Source: Erysipelotrichales bacterium
GTDB lineage: Bacteria > Bacillota_I > Bacilli_A > Erysipelotrichales > Erysipelotrichaceae
Direction of reading: 5' to 3'
Assembly (NCBI GenBank): GCA_017532345.1
Contig: JAFXJJ010000035.1
Span: 1 to 58,699, forward strand
Length of the DNA: 58,699 nucleotides
In this document: in pieces, positions 1-9,229 of the stretch
Layout: each line of letters begins with the position of its first letter
How positions within the stretch are numbered: the stretch's first letter is position 1
Translations under genes and position numbers: made by a program
Notes under the pieces: model-generated
Told to the model about the DNA's origin: nothing
The model's input: only the letters and a program-made list of their open reading frames with translations
Databases searched by the model: none

Positions 1-1531
1 CTAAGCATTCAAATGTTTCAGAAGCATTAAGTACTTTTTCTTCATACTTCTCAGGTACTTCAAAATATGAATAATAACCATTAATATCAATAGCACCAAT
101 ATTCTTACCTGCAATACCAGTTTGTGATGCTATTGCCTTAATAATAGTGGCTGGTGAACAATGTTGTTCACTACCTAAATTAATATAGATACGTACATGA
201 CCTGGCTCTACATCAAAGTTTGCGATATCATCTTTAATCTCTTTACATGACTTCTTAATTAATAAAGTGAATAATACACCTGCTACTTCATGTAAATCCA
301 TTCCTGTCACATTCGCAACTGCTCTAATATATTCATCAGCATTTTCGTCAATCTTATCAATTGCACGAATTTCATTAATTAAATCTTCAATTTGCTTTTC
401 TTTAATATCTCTTGCAGTTGGTACATCAACTGGTTGTAGAGGTACTTTAGTTAACTTTTCAATAAACTTAAGCTTATGCTTTTGTCTCTTAGTAGCTAAT
501 AAGTAAGAAACACCTTCTCTACCAGCTCTACCACATCTACCAATTCTGTGTACATAGTATTCATCATCTTCAGGTACATCATAATTGATAACAGCATCAA
601 CTTCATCGACATCAATACCTCTTGCAGCAACATCAGTAGCTACTAGGATATCTAGCTGTGATTTACGGAATAAATTCATTACGAAATCACGCTCTTTTTG
701 CTTCATATCACCATGTAATGCCTTAACACGATATCCATGGATATGTAAGTATTCGCATACTTCGTCAACCTTACGTTTAGTATTACAGAAAATAATACTA
801 CAACGATAGCTATTACCATCTAAAATACGAGTTACAGCATCTAATTTATTGCTTTCAGTAGTTTCGATTAAACATTGTTTAATATTTAATGCTGCTACTT
901 GCTGTTTACGTACATTGATAGTTAGTGGTTCCTTTTGGTATGTTTCCGCAATCTCATGTAATTCATCATTAAATGTCGCACTAAACATTACCATTTGCTT
1001 TTCATGTGTAATATCTTTAAGAATTGTATCAATATCTTCCTTGAATCCCATATTCAGCATTTCATCAGCTTCATCTAATACTACCATATTAACGTTATTC
1101 AAACGAAGTGTACGTCTACGCATATGATCCATGATTCTCCCAGGAGTACCGACAATAATTTGTGGACGCTTCTTTAAGCTAGTAATTTGCTTATCGATTG
1201 ATTCTCCACCATAGACTGTTAAGATACGTAATCCCTCAACGTATTTAGAGAATTTACGTAATTCATTAGTAATTTGAAGTGCTAATTCTCTAGTAGGCGC
1301 AATCACGATACCTTGAACCTTATCACTATCTAAATCAATCTTCTCAATTAATGGTAATCCAAAGGCACATGTCTTCCCTGTTCCTGTTTGAGCTAATCCA
1401 ATAACATCCTTACCTTCAAGTAATGTGGGAATAGCTTCAGCTTGAATCGGAGTCGCATTCTCATAACCTATTTCTTCTAATGCTTTTTGTATGTTTTCTG
1501 ATATATTTAAATCTCTGAAATTTAGTTCCAT
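1..1531 (-). CDS. DEAD-box ATP-dependent RNA helicase (CshA/DeaD/DbpA type), 3' end cut by window edge
   Basis: ATP-dependent RNA unwinding for ribosome assembly, RNA turnover or cold adaptation. I translated it from the ATG at 1531; 510 codons are visible with no stop, so the C-terminus lies off the left edge. In order: Q-motif region (residues about 7-30, with ATPIQ), Walker A AQTGTGKT (47-54), PTREL (79-83), DEAD (153-156), SAT (184-186), then the second RecA domain with HRIGRCGRAGR near residue 335. The tail after about residue 430 (IYINLGSEQ, IGAIDINGYYSYFEVP) has the look of a DbpA-type RNA-binding domain, which points to the CshA/DeaD/DbpA group. It has its own promoter at 1565-1593, directly behind the terminator of the upstream gene, so it is probably monocistronic. 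The exact orthologue is not decided. Confidence 0.93.
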   Translation of the reverse strand, partial: MELNFRDLNISENIQKALEEIGYENATPIQAEAIPTLLEGKDVIGLAQTGTGKTCAFGLPLIEKIDLDSDKVQGIVIAPTRELALQITNELRKFSKYVEGLRILTVYGGESIDKQITSLKKRPQIIVGTPGRIMDHMRRRTLRLNNVNMVVLDEADEMLNMGFKEDIDTILKDITHEKQMVMFSATFNDELHEIAETYQKEPLTINVRKQQVAALNIKQCLIETTESNKLDAVTRILDGNSYRCSIIFCNTKRKVDEVCEYLHIHGYRVKALHGDMKQKERDFVMNLFRKSQLDILVATDVAARGIDVDEVDAVINYDVPEDDEYYVHRIGRCGRAGREGVSYLLATKRQKHKLKFIEKLTKVPLQPVDVPTARDIKEKQIEDLINEIRAIDKIDENADEYIRAVANVTGMDLHEVAGVLFTLLIKKSCKEIKDDIANFDVEPGHVRIYINLGSEQHCSPATIIKAIASQTGIAGKNIGAIDINGYYSYFEVPEKYEEKVLNASETFECL

Positions 1532-1564
1532 TTACTTTCTCTTTTCTAGTTAATAACGTCATTA

Positions 1565-1593
1565 ATAATACCTTAAAAGGCACTCAAAATCAA
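1565..1593 (-). promoter_or_regulatory. SigA-type promoter of the RNA helicase
   Basis: On the minus strand TTGATT (1588-1593), a 17-base spacer and TATTAT (1565-1570). The -35 hexamer touches the T-run of the preceding terminator (1594-1601), so the two signals are packed without a gap. Confidence 0.65.
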
Positions 1594-1633
1594 GAAAAAA
1601 AGAACGTAATTACGATTTTCTCGTAATCAGTTC
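1594..1633 (-). terminator. Intrinsic terminator overlapping the 3' end of the lipoprotein gene
   Basis: Minus-strand hairpin with paired arms in 1602-1633 (GAAC...ATTACGA / TCGTAAT...GTTC) followed by seven or eight T (1594-1601). The stop codon at 1610-1612 lies inside the 3' arm, so the hairpin is partly coding. Confidence 0.75.
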
Positions 1634-2704
1634 TTCGATTTCTTTAATTAGTTCAATTAATCTTAATTTAATACTACTATAATTAGCTTCATAATCCTTA
1701 CTAACAGCTAACAACTTGTCTTCAATTCCTAATGAAACAGCCTCATCACCATCGTTTGCCACTAACCGAACTTCACCGTCTAAATACTCATAACGTTGAG
1801 CCTCATATCCAGCAACTGCAAATGAAATATAACCATTAGCATAGATTAATGTTACTGGTAATTCACCATCTTCATAAGGAATCATCATAGTTTCATATTT
1901 ATAATAATTAATATTAATATTATTAAATCCATCAATCATAATTAATATATTAGTATCATCTTTAATAAACATTGAATACTGTGTATGTGTAAATGATAAT
2001 GGTAATGAATATAAACCACTACGTGCTATTAGTTTCTGAATTTCCATTACTTTCGCATCATCTAAAACATAATCATCATCTTGAATATGATATGCATTCT
2101 CCATCAAATATTTCACATATTCAAATGTTTCTCCTAGAAGTAATGGATTAGTATTCTTCTGGTTGATGAATTGCTCGATTGCATCGTTAATATACGAGCT
2201 ATAATTAGATTCTATATAAGTATCTTCTTTTAAATCATACTCAATTCGCTCAGCATCGCCATTAGTACCAGTAATATTAACGATAATATTTCGCTCTCCA
2301 GGTACATATTCAATAGTTATCTCACATTCATCATAACTTACATCAAAAATAGCAAATGCATTGAAGATTGTACGACTCACTAATGTTGTTTGTATACTAG
2401 GATTTACACCATAATTTATGCGTAGTGTAGTATTAGAACGATGCATCTCAATATTAGCTTCATCTGAGCTAATTCCTTGCATTTCAAAATATTCTAATAA
2501 CGATTCATCAATTGTTTCATCAAAGCTAGTAGCTTTCGTTATATCTTCTTCAACACGTCCAGCTTCAATGTCAGATGTATTATTTGGTAATGGTATTTTA
2601 GTAGTTATTGAAGGTCTATCATTAACTACAGGTGGAGGTGTTTCCTCCTTTCGACAAGCCACACATAATAGTAGTATTAGTAATATTTTAATACTACGTT
2701 TCAT
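1610..2704 (-). CDS. Predicted lipoprotein of unknown function
   Basis: 364 residues. Lys/Arg N-terminus, hydrophobic core 7-16 and a lipobox-like CVAC with Cys17 as the likely lipidated residue; the -3 position is Cys rather than Leu, which is unusual but tolerable. The mature part is acidic and mostly polar with no motif I recognise. It starts three bases after the stop of the M18 aminopeptidase, with GGAG about 12 bases before the ATG, so it is the last gene of a lacI-type regulator / aminopeptidase / lipoprotein unit. A surface-exposed protein anchored outside the membrane is all that can be inferred; no enzyme function is proposed. Confidence 0.7.
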   Translation of the reverse strand: MKRSIKILLILLLCVACRKEETPPPVVNDRPSITTKIPLPNNTSDIEAGRVEEDITKATSFDETIDESLLEYFEMQGISSDEANIEMHRSNTTLRINYGVNPSIQTTLVSRTIFNAFAIFDVSYDECEITIEYVPGERNIIVNITGTNGDAERIEYDLKEDTYIESNYSSYINDAIEQFINQKNTNPLLLGETFEYVKYLMENAYHIQDDDYVLDDAKVMEIQKLIARSGLYSLPLSFTHTQYSMFIKDDTNILIMIDGFNNININYYKYETMMIPYEDGELPVTLIYANGYISFAVAGYEAQRYEYLDGEVRLVANDGDEAVSLGIEDKLLAVSKDYEANYSSIKLRLIELIKEIEELITRKS

Positions 2705-2707
2705 TTA

Positions 2708-4012
2708 TTAGTTAAGCTCCATCATTTCATCACTAGTTTTATGTAAATGTGTTTCGTAGAATGCTGTTAATCCTGTAATCATATAATCAACATCCTTAAC
2801 ACCAGCTGTTTCATATGCTGAATGCATTGCAAGTTGTGGTAATCCAATATCTACTGACATAATAGAGATATGTGAAGAACTAATGCTTCCAAGTGTTCCA
2901 CCACCTCTTAAATCACTACGATTAGTGAAGTGTTGTAAAGGAACATTTACTCGATTACAGATTTCAGTAAAGATTGCATTTGAATATCCATCAGTTGTAT
3001 AACTTTGGGCTGCATTATGTTTAATTACAATACCTTCATTCATATGACAACGATTTGTAGAATCACTCTTTTCAGGGTGGTTAGGATGTACTGCATGAGC
3101 ATTATCAGCAGAAACAATAAAGCTTTGGGATAATGCACGTAAATATGCCTCATTATCTAAGCCTAAAGATGCAACTACACGACTTAAAGTATCAAATAAG
3201 AATGTAGAATCAGCACCTTGTTTAGTACCACTACCTACTTCTTCATTATCAAAGCAACAACATACATTAACATTCTTAGTATTATTTGCAGCAATAAGGG
3301 CTTCAATTGAAGTATATGCACATTCTAAATCATCTAAGCGACCAATTGATACGAAATCATTATCTAAGCCCCATACACTTCCTTTATCACGATTATATAA
3401 GAATAAATCATGACCTAAGATATCTTCTTCCTTACAAGCTAATTCATTAGCTAATAATGAATTAAATGTTTGTCCTTCCTTTTTTAAGCCTAACATTGGA
3501 AGCATATCTACTTGAGGATTATATTTAAATCCTGTATTTACTTCACGATTCATATGGATACATACATTAGGAATCATACAGAAATCACGATTAAAATCTA
3601 CTAATCTTGATTCAATTCCCTTTTCTGCTTTAATTAGTACACGACCAGCCACTGATAAAGGACGATCCATCCATGTAGACATAATTAACCCACCATATGG
3701 CTCAGTATTTAATTTCATATACTTAGCATCTGCAAAATCAGCATTAGGCTTAATTTTAAATGTAGGTGAATCTGTATGACTAGCTACAATATTAAATGAT
3801 AAATCAGATACATCATTACCAACTGTAAATGCCAAGATAGATGAACCACCTTTAGTTACATAATACTTATGTTCTTTTTCAATCTTCCATTCACATGCAT
3901 CATTTAATAATTCAAAGCCATTATTCTTTAATAACTTCGCAATTTCGCTAACTGCATGATAACTACTTTTAGAATTTTCAATAAATTCTACTAAACCATT
4001 AACTTTATTCAT
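2708..4012 (-). CDS. M18 family zinc aminopeptidase
   Basis: Cytoplasmic dinuclear-metal aminopeptidase that removes N-terminal residues (acidic ones in characterised relatives) from peptides. 434 residues, a normal length for M18. Visible family motifs: ASHTDSP with His79 and Asp81, the GRLDDLE segment (Asp227/228), DNEEVGS with Glu257/258, AHAVHPN with His306/309, and the C-terminal LAMHSAYE with His397. Together these supply the expected metal ligands and the catalytic glutamate. RBS AGGAG lies just before the ATG. It sits 15 bases downstream of a LacI-family regulator gene and just before a lipoprotein gene, which suggests one transcript. Family assignment is firm; substrate preference is not visible. 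Confidence 0.95.
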   Translation of the reverse strand: MNKVNGLVEFIENSKSSYHAVSEIAKLLKNNGFELLNDACEWKIEKEHKYYVTKGGSSILAFTVGNDVSDLSFNIVASHTDSPTFKIKPNADFADAKYMKLNTEPYGGLIMSTWMDRPLSVAGRVLIKAEKGIESRLVDFNRDFCMIPNVCIHMNREVNTGFKYNPQVDMLPMLGLKKEGQTFNSLLANELACKEEDILGHDLFLYNRDKGSVWGLDNDFVSIGRLDDLECAYTSIEALIAANNTKNVNVCCCFDNEEVGSGTKQGADSTFLFDTLSRVVASLGLDNEAYLRALSQSFIVSADNAHAVHPNHPEKSDSTNRCHMNEGIVIKHNAAQSYTTDGYSNAIFTEICNRVNVPLQHFTNRSDLRGGGTLGSISSSHISIMSVDIGLPQLAMHSAYETAGVKDVDYMITGLTAFYETHLHKTSDEMMELN

Positions 4013-4027
4013 ATCTTTCTTCTCCTA

Positions 4028-5020
4028 TCAACAAATTACTTCTTCATATCGAACTACTGTAATCTCATAATCAGCTACTACATTTCTACCTGCTTCACCT
4101 TCTAATAAGCGATTCATTTCATCTATTGCCATTTGCGAAACATTAAAGAAATCTTGTTTTACTGTATTCATTAAGAAAGGAATATATCCTAATAACGTAA
4201 TGCCATCGTATCCGCAAACTATATGGAACACATCTAATTTCTTTAAAGCATTTACTGCTCCAATTGCCATTAAGTCTGATGCACATACAATCACATCATA
4301 GTTATCTCCTTTTTCAAGAACAATTTTATAAGCTTCCTTTTCAGAGAAATCACAATATTCTATTTCTAAATCAAAGCCCATTTCATCACGTAGCTTCATG
4401 ATACCACCTAAGCGCATCTCAGTAACGAAACCTTCACGTCCACCAGCGATATATAGTACATTACGACAATCAATTTCACTAATTGTCTTCTTCGCTACAT
4501 CATATTGGCCATTGAAATGATCTACCATTACTGATGATGTCTTTTCATTATGAATTGGCGCATCAACTACCACTACATTAAACTCTTTACGATCAATTAA
4601 TTTAAGAAATTCATGATGTTCTTTACTTAAACTATAAATAATAATACCATTAATACTTTGACTTCTAAAATAACGTATTAATTCTTGTTCATCCATATTT
4701 TCAATTAAATTAGAGAAAATAGGAACTACTTCAATATTTAATTCCTTAGCTCTATCAAAAGCACCAAATAAATACTTCATATTAATTTCATCAATAGCTT
4801 GTCTTTGATTATTAATAAAAATGATAAGAGCTACACGACGATTATTTTTACTAGATAGTGCAGATGCGATTAAATTAGGTACATAATTTAATTCATTAAC
4901 GGCATTCATGACTTTAGTTCTAGTTGCTTCGCTAACATTAGGATAATTGTTTAAAACCTTAGATACTGTAGATACAGCAACGCCAGCCTTTTCAGCAACA
5001 TCATTGATTGAAACTACCAT
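4028..5020 (-). CDS. LacI-family transcriptional regulator
   Basis: 330 residues. The N-terminal lambda-repressor-like HTH is clear (INDVAEKAGVAVSTVSKVLN, about residues 4-23, followed by the hinge segment ending NYVPN), then a periplasmic-binding-protein-like effector domain (about 60-330). The STVSKVLN recognition region is typical of LacI members that bind a palindrome with a central CpG. First gene of a unit with the M18 aminopeptidase and a lipoprotein. An inverted repeat overlapping its own extended -10 (5047-5064) suggests autorepression. Whether it also controls the maltodextrin operons 8-20 kb away, which carry GAAAnCGnTTTC sites, is an untested possibility. The effector is unknown. 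Confidence 0.93.
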   Translation of the reverse strand: MVVSINDVAEKAGVAVSTVSKVLNNYPNVSEATRTKVMNAVNELNYVPNLIASALSSKNNRRVALIIFINNQRQAIDEINMKYLFGAFDRAKELNIEVVPIFSNLIENMDEQELIRYFRSQSINGIIIYSLSKEHHEFLKLIDRKEFNVVVVDAPIHNEKTSSVMVDHFNGQYDVAKKTISEIDCRNVLYIAGGREGFVTEMRLGGIMKLRDEMGFDLEIEYCDFSEKEAYKIVLEKGDNYDVIVCASDLMAIGAVNALKKLDVFHIVCGYDGITLLGYIPFLMNTVKQDFFNVSQMAIDEMNRLLEGEAGRNVVADYEITVVRYEEVIC

Positions 5021-5046
5021 CTAATCACCTCTTCAACAACATAATA

Positions 5047-5064
5047 ATCATACCAAATTATGAT
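5047..5064 (-). promoter_or_regulatory. Extended -10 with overlapping inverted repeat upstream of the LacI-type gene
   Basis: ATCATA-N6-TATGAT forms a 6-base dyad. Its minus-strand reading gives TGGTATGAT, an extended -10 (5047-5055), about 27 bases before the ATG. A repressor bound here would cover the -10, so this is a candidate autoregulatory operator. There is no central CpG, so the match to a classical LacI operator is weak. Confidence 0.4.
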
Positions 5065-5106
5065 GAAAAATACTATATACAAATAGTACATGTTTAAAAA
5101 ATATCA

Positions 5107-5862
5107 CTAACCTAATATTACACTTAATACCATCATTAATACGAACCCAAACATAAATCCGATTGTTGAGATGTTACTATGACTACCATTTTGTGATGCA
5201 GGTATTAATTCTTCAATTACAACGTAAATCATTGCACCAGCTGCGAAAGATAGTAGGAATGGTAAATAAAGTTTAAAGAAATTAGAAAACATCAGCGTTA
5301 TGATAAGTGCTAATGGTTCTACAATACCACTGATTGTACCAATAATAAACGACTTAAATTTACTACCATTTTGTTCGTAAAATGGTAATGCGATGATTGT
5401 ACCTTCAGGAATATTTTGTAGTGCAATACCAAGTGATAATGCCATTACACTAGTAGTAGAAACCCCCATATCACTACCTAGTAATCCAACTCCTACTGCC
5501 ATGCCTTCGGGGATATTATGAATGGCAATTGCTAGAAACATTAATGTTGTTTTCGATAAATTATTTTTAATTCCTTCTACTTCATTACTCATTACATGAA
5601 AATGTGGAGTGATAGTATCAATCACTAACAGAAACATCATACCAACAATAAATCCTACTGCAACCTCTATAATACTCACATTTTCATAATTTAAAGCTGG
5701 TTCTAATAAAGAGAAAAAACTAGCTGCTATCATTATACCTGAAGCAAAACCATATAGTATTTTCTCTATTCTCATATCTAACTTTTCACCAACAAAAAAG
5801 ATTACTGCTGAACCTAATATAGTACCAACCCATGGCATAATTATACTAATAATTGTTTCCAT
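5107..5862 (-). CDS. ZIP family metal transporter (GufA-like)
   Basis: 251 residues, about eight hydrophobic segments, consistent with a divalent metal importer (zinc, also iron or manganese in relatives) in the cytoplasmic membrane. TM4 carries HNIPEG (His115 to Gly120) and TM5 carries QNIPEG (Gln149 to Gly154); the His/Gln pairing and the ending LMMVLSVILG are those of the GufA branch of ZIP proteins. A short polar loop containing HFH (about 87-89) may help metal binding. RBS GGGAGG lies just before the ATG at 5862. It appears to be monocistronic, divergent from the YuiD-like gene. I saw no clear Zur or MntR operator in the 200-base intergenic region. Confidence 0.92.
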   Translation of the reverse strand: METIISIIMPWVGTILGSAVIFFVGEKLDMRIEKILYGFASGIMIAASFFSLLEPALNYENVSIIEVAVGFIVGMMFLLVIDTITPHFHVMSNEVEGIKNNLSKTTLMFLAIAIHNIPEGMAVGVGLLGSDMGVSTTSVMALSLGIALQNIPEGTIIALPFYEQNGSKFKSFIIGTISGIVEPLALIITLMFSNFFKLYLPFLLSFAAGAMIYVVIEELIPASQNGSHSNISTIGFMFGFVLMMVLSVILG

Positions 5863-6032
5863 TGTTACCTCCCATAATTAAACTATATACAAACCTTATC
5901 TAAATATATAGTATATTATAATAATACTTTATATACTCAATTTCAATTACCAAAATATTCAATCATGCTTTTATTAATCAATTAATATTTTATTAATTTA
6001 GAAAGTTTATTGTATGCGATTTAAGCATTCTA

Positions 6033-6041
6033 TGGTATAAT
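6033..6041 (+). promoter_or_regulatory. Extended -10 promoter of the YuiD-like gene
   Basis: TGGTATAAT, a perfect -10 with a TGn extension and no good -35 at 17 bases. It lies about 22 bases before the start codon and before a GAGGAG ribosome binding site. Confidence 0.6.
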
Positions 6042-6062
6042 AAATAAGTGAGGAGTGATATT

Positions 6063-6518
6063 ATGTTAGGAAATTGGTATACTATTGTTTCGTCCTTTCT
6101 AGCAATAGTGTTAGCACAAGTATCTAAGCCATTATTTCAATACTTATTAACTCGTAAATGGGATCCTAAGCTTGCGCTAGCATCTGGTGGATTTCCTAGT
6201 TCCCATTCAGCTGGTGTATTTGCATGTGCATTAGCAATTGGTTTAAAACATAATTTCCAGTCAGACTTATTTGCGGCTTCATTAGTATTCGCAATTGTAA
6301 TTGCTTATGATGCAATGAACGTTCGATATTATGCAGGTCAAAATATCCAAATTACAAGACAATTAATTAAAGATATTTCTGAATTAAGTCAAATCAAATT
6401 AGATGATCCTATTTATTTCACGAAAATGAAAGATGTATTAGGACATAAACGAATTGAAGTATTTGGCGGTATTATCTTAGGATTAGCTACTGCTGCAATA
6501 TTATATTTATTAGTTTAA
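6063..6518 (+). CDS. YuiD-like divergent PAP2 (DUF212) membrane protein
   Basis: 151 residues. The start is placed at the ATG at 6063 because GAGGAG at 6050-6055 is correctly spaced for it; an upstream in-frame GTG overlaps that site. The family core is plain: GGFPSSHSAG (about residues 41-50), AYDAMNVRYYAGQ in the middle and LGHKRIEVFGGIILG near the C-terminus. About four hydrophobic segments place it in the membrane. The PSSHS segment resembles the PAP2 phosphatase motif, but the lysine-arginine motif of true PAP2 enzymes is not seen; in this family the biochemical role is not established. Followed 16 bases later by the NifU-like gene, probably in one transcript. In Bacillus, yuiD and yutI also lie in the same general region. 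Confidence 0.9.
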   Translation: MLGNWYTIVSSFLAIVLAQVSKPLFQYLLTRKWDPKLALASGGFPSSHSAGVFACALAIGLKHNFQSDLFAASLVFAIVIAYDAMNVRYYAGQNIQITRQLIKDISELSQIKLDDPIYFTKMKDVLGHKRIEVFGGIILGLATAAILYLLV

Positions 6519-6534
6519 GTGAGGTTATAGATAA

Positions 6535-6792
6535 ATGGAAGAACAAGTAAAAGCATGTATTGAGAAAATCAGACCATATCTTCAACATGATGGTGGTGAT
6601 TTAGAATTCGTTCGCATCGAAGAAGGTGGCATTGTTGTTGTTAGAATGTTGGGGGCATGTGCAAACTGCTTATCAATCTTTGATACATTAACTGCTGGTG
6701 TTGAAGCAATTTTAATGGATGAAGTTGATGGTGTCACAAAAGTTGTACTTGACGAACAACCAAGTTTCATGAGTGAAGAAGATTTCTTCTAA
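6535..6792 (+). CDS. NifU-like Fe-S scaffold protein (YutI type)
   Basis: 85 residues, a stand-alone NifU C-terminal domain. Conserved features: an N-terminal helix starting VKACIEKIRPYLQHDGGDLEF and the cluster-ligand pair CANC (Cys40 and Cys43) followed by the amphipathic segment TLTAGVEAIL. Members bind a 4Fe-4S cluster through this CxxC on a dimer and pass it to client proteins. No SufBCD or SufU genes are visible nearby. Ends just before an intrinsic terminator at 6814-6835. Confidence 0.95.
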   Translation: MEEQVKACIEKIRPYLQHDGGDLEFVRIEEGGIVVVRMLGACANCLSIFDTLTAGVEAILMDEVDGVTKVVLDEQPSFMSEEDFF

Positions 6793-6813
6793 TACTTAAT
6801 AATCAATACATAT

Positions 6814-6835
6814 GCTCCTATTTAGGAGCTTTTTT
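6814..6835 (+). terminator. Intrinsic terminator after the NifU-like gene
   Basis: GCTCC(TATTTA)GGAGC followed by six T, 22 bases downstream of the stop codon. Confidence 0.8.
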
Positions 6836-6845
6836 ATATCTATTC

Positions 6846-6873
6846 AAAAAAGAAACTACTCTTCAGTAGTTTC
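6846..6873 (-). terminator. Intrinsic terminator overlapping the histidine kinase stop codon
   Basis: Minus-strand stem GAAACTACT / AGTAGTTTC with loop GAAG, then six T (6846-6851). The kinase stop codon (6856-6858) lies inside the 3' arm. Confidence 0.85.
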
Positions 6874-9219
6874 TTCTTCTATAATCATTGGTATTGTCAC
6901 TTTTACTTTGAATAAATCGCCATCTTTACTAATATCTAAACTACCATTTTGGATATTCATAAAGCTATCAGCAATCGCTAGACCTAATCCATTACCTTCT
7001 GATGTTCTTGATTCATCACCACGTTTGAAACGTTGATTCATTTCTGACACATCAAAGTTCATTTCATAGTTTGAGATATTCTTGAAGATAATATCTAAAT
7101 TAGTATCATCCTTTTCAAAATCAATATATACTCTCGTATTATCCATAGAATACTTAATCGCATTACCAATAATATTACCTATAACACGATACATTTTATT
7201 ACCATCTGCATATACCATTGTCTTTGTTTCTAATGGAGTATATCGAATAGTAAGACCTTTAGTTACAAATGACTCATCATATTCAGCTAATATTTGACTC
7301 ATTAAGTCATCAATACAAATACGTTCTAAATCAGCTTCTATTTGACCATTTTGTACCTTAGTGATTTCAAATAAGTCTTCTACTAGTTTCTTTAATTGAT
7401 TAGACTTTAATTCTAATACTTCTAAATAATGTTTAGACTCTTCAGCATCTGTAGACTTTGATAGTAAATCAATATAACTAATAATAGAAGTTAATGGTGT
7501 CTTTAAATCATGAGAAACATTAGTGATTAATTCCATCTTAGTTTTCTCACTTGATACACGTTCTTCCACATTAAACTTTAAACCTTCAGTTACTGAATTA
7601 ACTGACATTGCTAGATCATTTAATGATTTATTAGTTAATCTAGGTATTTGATAATCTAAATTGCCATTGGCAATGATTGTAACTCCACGTTTAATAATAT
7701 CTAATTCACTAACATATTGGAATAATACAGTACGAAGTAAGAAGAAATTGATAACTCCAAATACTACTGAGATTACAAAACAAGCAAAGAATAGATAGCT
7801 ATCAACTACAATCATAAATAGCCCTGTTAATACAACTATTTGTAGTACTGCATATAATAACACCATACGATCAATTTGTTTCCTTATATTAGTATCAATG
7901 TTTATACATTTACCTAGCATTCTAGAAATCAAATTCATAATACCAAAAATACAACTCATAACTAATGTATAACGAATTACATCATGCTTTTTAATATGCT
8001 TAGATAATGTTGTTAAGTAAGCTACTGTAATAATACCTAAGATGCCACCAATAATAATGTATAACATGAATACTTCATTAGCATTAAACGTAATACTATA
8101 GTAGCCAGCATCTATATGTAATGCAGCTACGAAACAAGCTAATAAGATAGCTAATGGCCATACTATACAAAGTCCAATAGTATAAACATCTAGATAAATA
8201 TAATCTATTGTGATTAAATGTAGTTCATCATCTTTATTGTTTTTCCCAGCAACAATCATTAAATAAATTGCACCAATAATGTAACCAATAATCGCGATAA
8301 ACAAGTTATAAATCATATTCTTGAACTCACCATGCTCTGATAAGTTATTATTAACTGGCTCTTGATAACCACTTGTAATGAAATCATAATACTCTTCAGT
8401 CATAGCTATTTGAATTTCACTAACATTACTTGGTGTATCATTAACTCCATAACCGCCAATTACAGGACTATAGTATCCAATTGTATATGTATCATGTAAT
8501 GGAAATTGCTTAAAGTAGTCGAAAATATTCGCATTACTTGTATTTTCACTTTCAATATTTGTATAAATAGTACCATCTACCATGTAAATAATATATTTAT
8601 AATTATTTAAGGCTTTCTCATATTCACTCTTTATATAATTCCATTGACCGATTTGTTCACGAATTAAGGTTTCACGATATGCTCCCCAAAGCTTTTCAAT
8701 CTTCGCATCAAAATTAGCTTTGTTTCTTTCATATTCACGAGTTACTTCGCTAACTTTAGCTTTATATTCTTTACTATCTAAATCTTCATAATAAATATTG
8801 TATAAATCATCAAGCTTTTGTTCATAAGTGTTTTCTATATCTAATAGTTCGGCATAATGTTCCGAAATAAACTTACTCTTTACATCATCAGCAGTCTCTT
8901 CACTAATTAAATTACCACTTGTTATATGTTCTTCACTTACATAACGTAAATGATAATCCAACAGTATTTCATATGTACTGTACAACTGATAATGTGGATC
9001 TTTGGCAACCGCATCAGTATAAGTACAATCAAAATTAATTCCAAATGCCGATGTACATGATGACATTCCACCCTCTTCCATCATTGCTTTATTCTCTTCA
9101 GAGACTTTCTCTGCATATGTAATCATATTCGCAGCTTCATAGCCTGCCAAAGATGCACAAGCTATTGTGATTGCCAATACGATGCCTTTAATAATATTAC
9201 TTCTCCACCATTTACCCAT
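6856..9219 (-). CDS. Membrane sensor histidine kinase with large extracytoplasmic domain
   Basis: 787 residues. One TM helix near 10-30, an extracytoplasmic region of about 270 residues (31-300) rich in charged helical sequence and containing only two cysteines (55 and 65), then about six TM helices (302-324, 341-366, 383-402, 414-432, 452-472, 474-495). A HAMP-like linker follows (about 498-550), then HisKA with NVSHDLKTPLTS (His570 is the phosphoacceptor) and a HATPase_c domain with GNIIGNAIKY (681-690) and GNGLGLAI. Paired with the OmpR-type regulator 10 bases upstream. The kinase core is VanS/PhoR-like; the signal is unknown, and a cell-envelope stimulus is an inference from the architecture. 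Its 3' end is folded into the terminator. Confidence 0.93.
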   Translation of the reverse strand: MGKWWRSNIIKGIVLAITIACASLAGYEAANMITYAEKVSEENKAMMEEGGMSSCTSAFGINFDCTYTDAVAKDPHYQLYSTYEILLDYHLRYVSEEHITSGNLISEETADDVKSKFISEHYAELLDIENTYEQKLDDLYNIYYEDLDSKEYKAKVSEVTREYERNKANFDAKIEKLWGAYRETLIREQIGQWNYIKSEYEKALNNYKYIIYMVDGTIYTNIESENTSNANIFDYFKQFPLHDTYTIGYYSPVIGGYGVNDTPSNVSEIQIAMTEEYYDFITSGYQEPVNNNLSEHGEFKNMIYNLFIAIIGYIIGAIYLMIVAGKNNKDDELHLITIDYIYLDVYTIGLCIVWPLAILLACFVAALHIDAGYYSITFNANEVFMLYIIIGGILGIITVAYLTTLSKHIKKHDVIRYTLVMSCIFGIMNLISRMLGKCINIDTNIRKQIDRMVLLYAVLQIVVLTGLFMIVVDSYLFFACFVISVVFGVINFFLLRTVLFQYVSELDIIKRGVTIIANGNLDYQIPRLTNKSLNDLAMSVNSVTEGLKFNVEERVSSEKTKMELITNVSHDLKTPLTSIISYIDLLSKSTDAEESKHYLEVLELKSNQLKKLVEDLFEITKVQNGQIEADLERICIDDLMSQILAEYDESFVTKGLTIRYTPLETKTMVYADGNKMYRVIGNIIGNAIKYSMDNTRVYIDFEKDDTNLDIIFKNISNYEMNFDVSEMNQRFKRGDESRTSEGNGLGLAIADSFMNIQNGSLDISKDGDLFKVKVTIPMIIEEETTEE

Positions 9220-9229
9220 TTAATTCACC

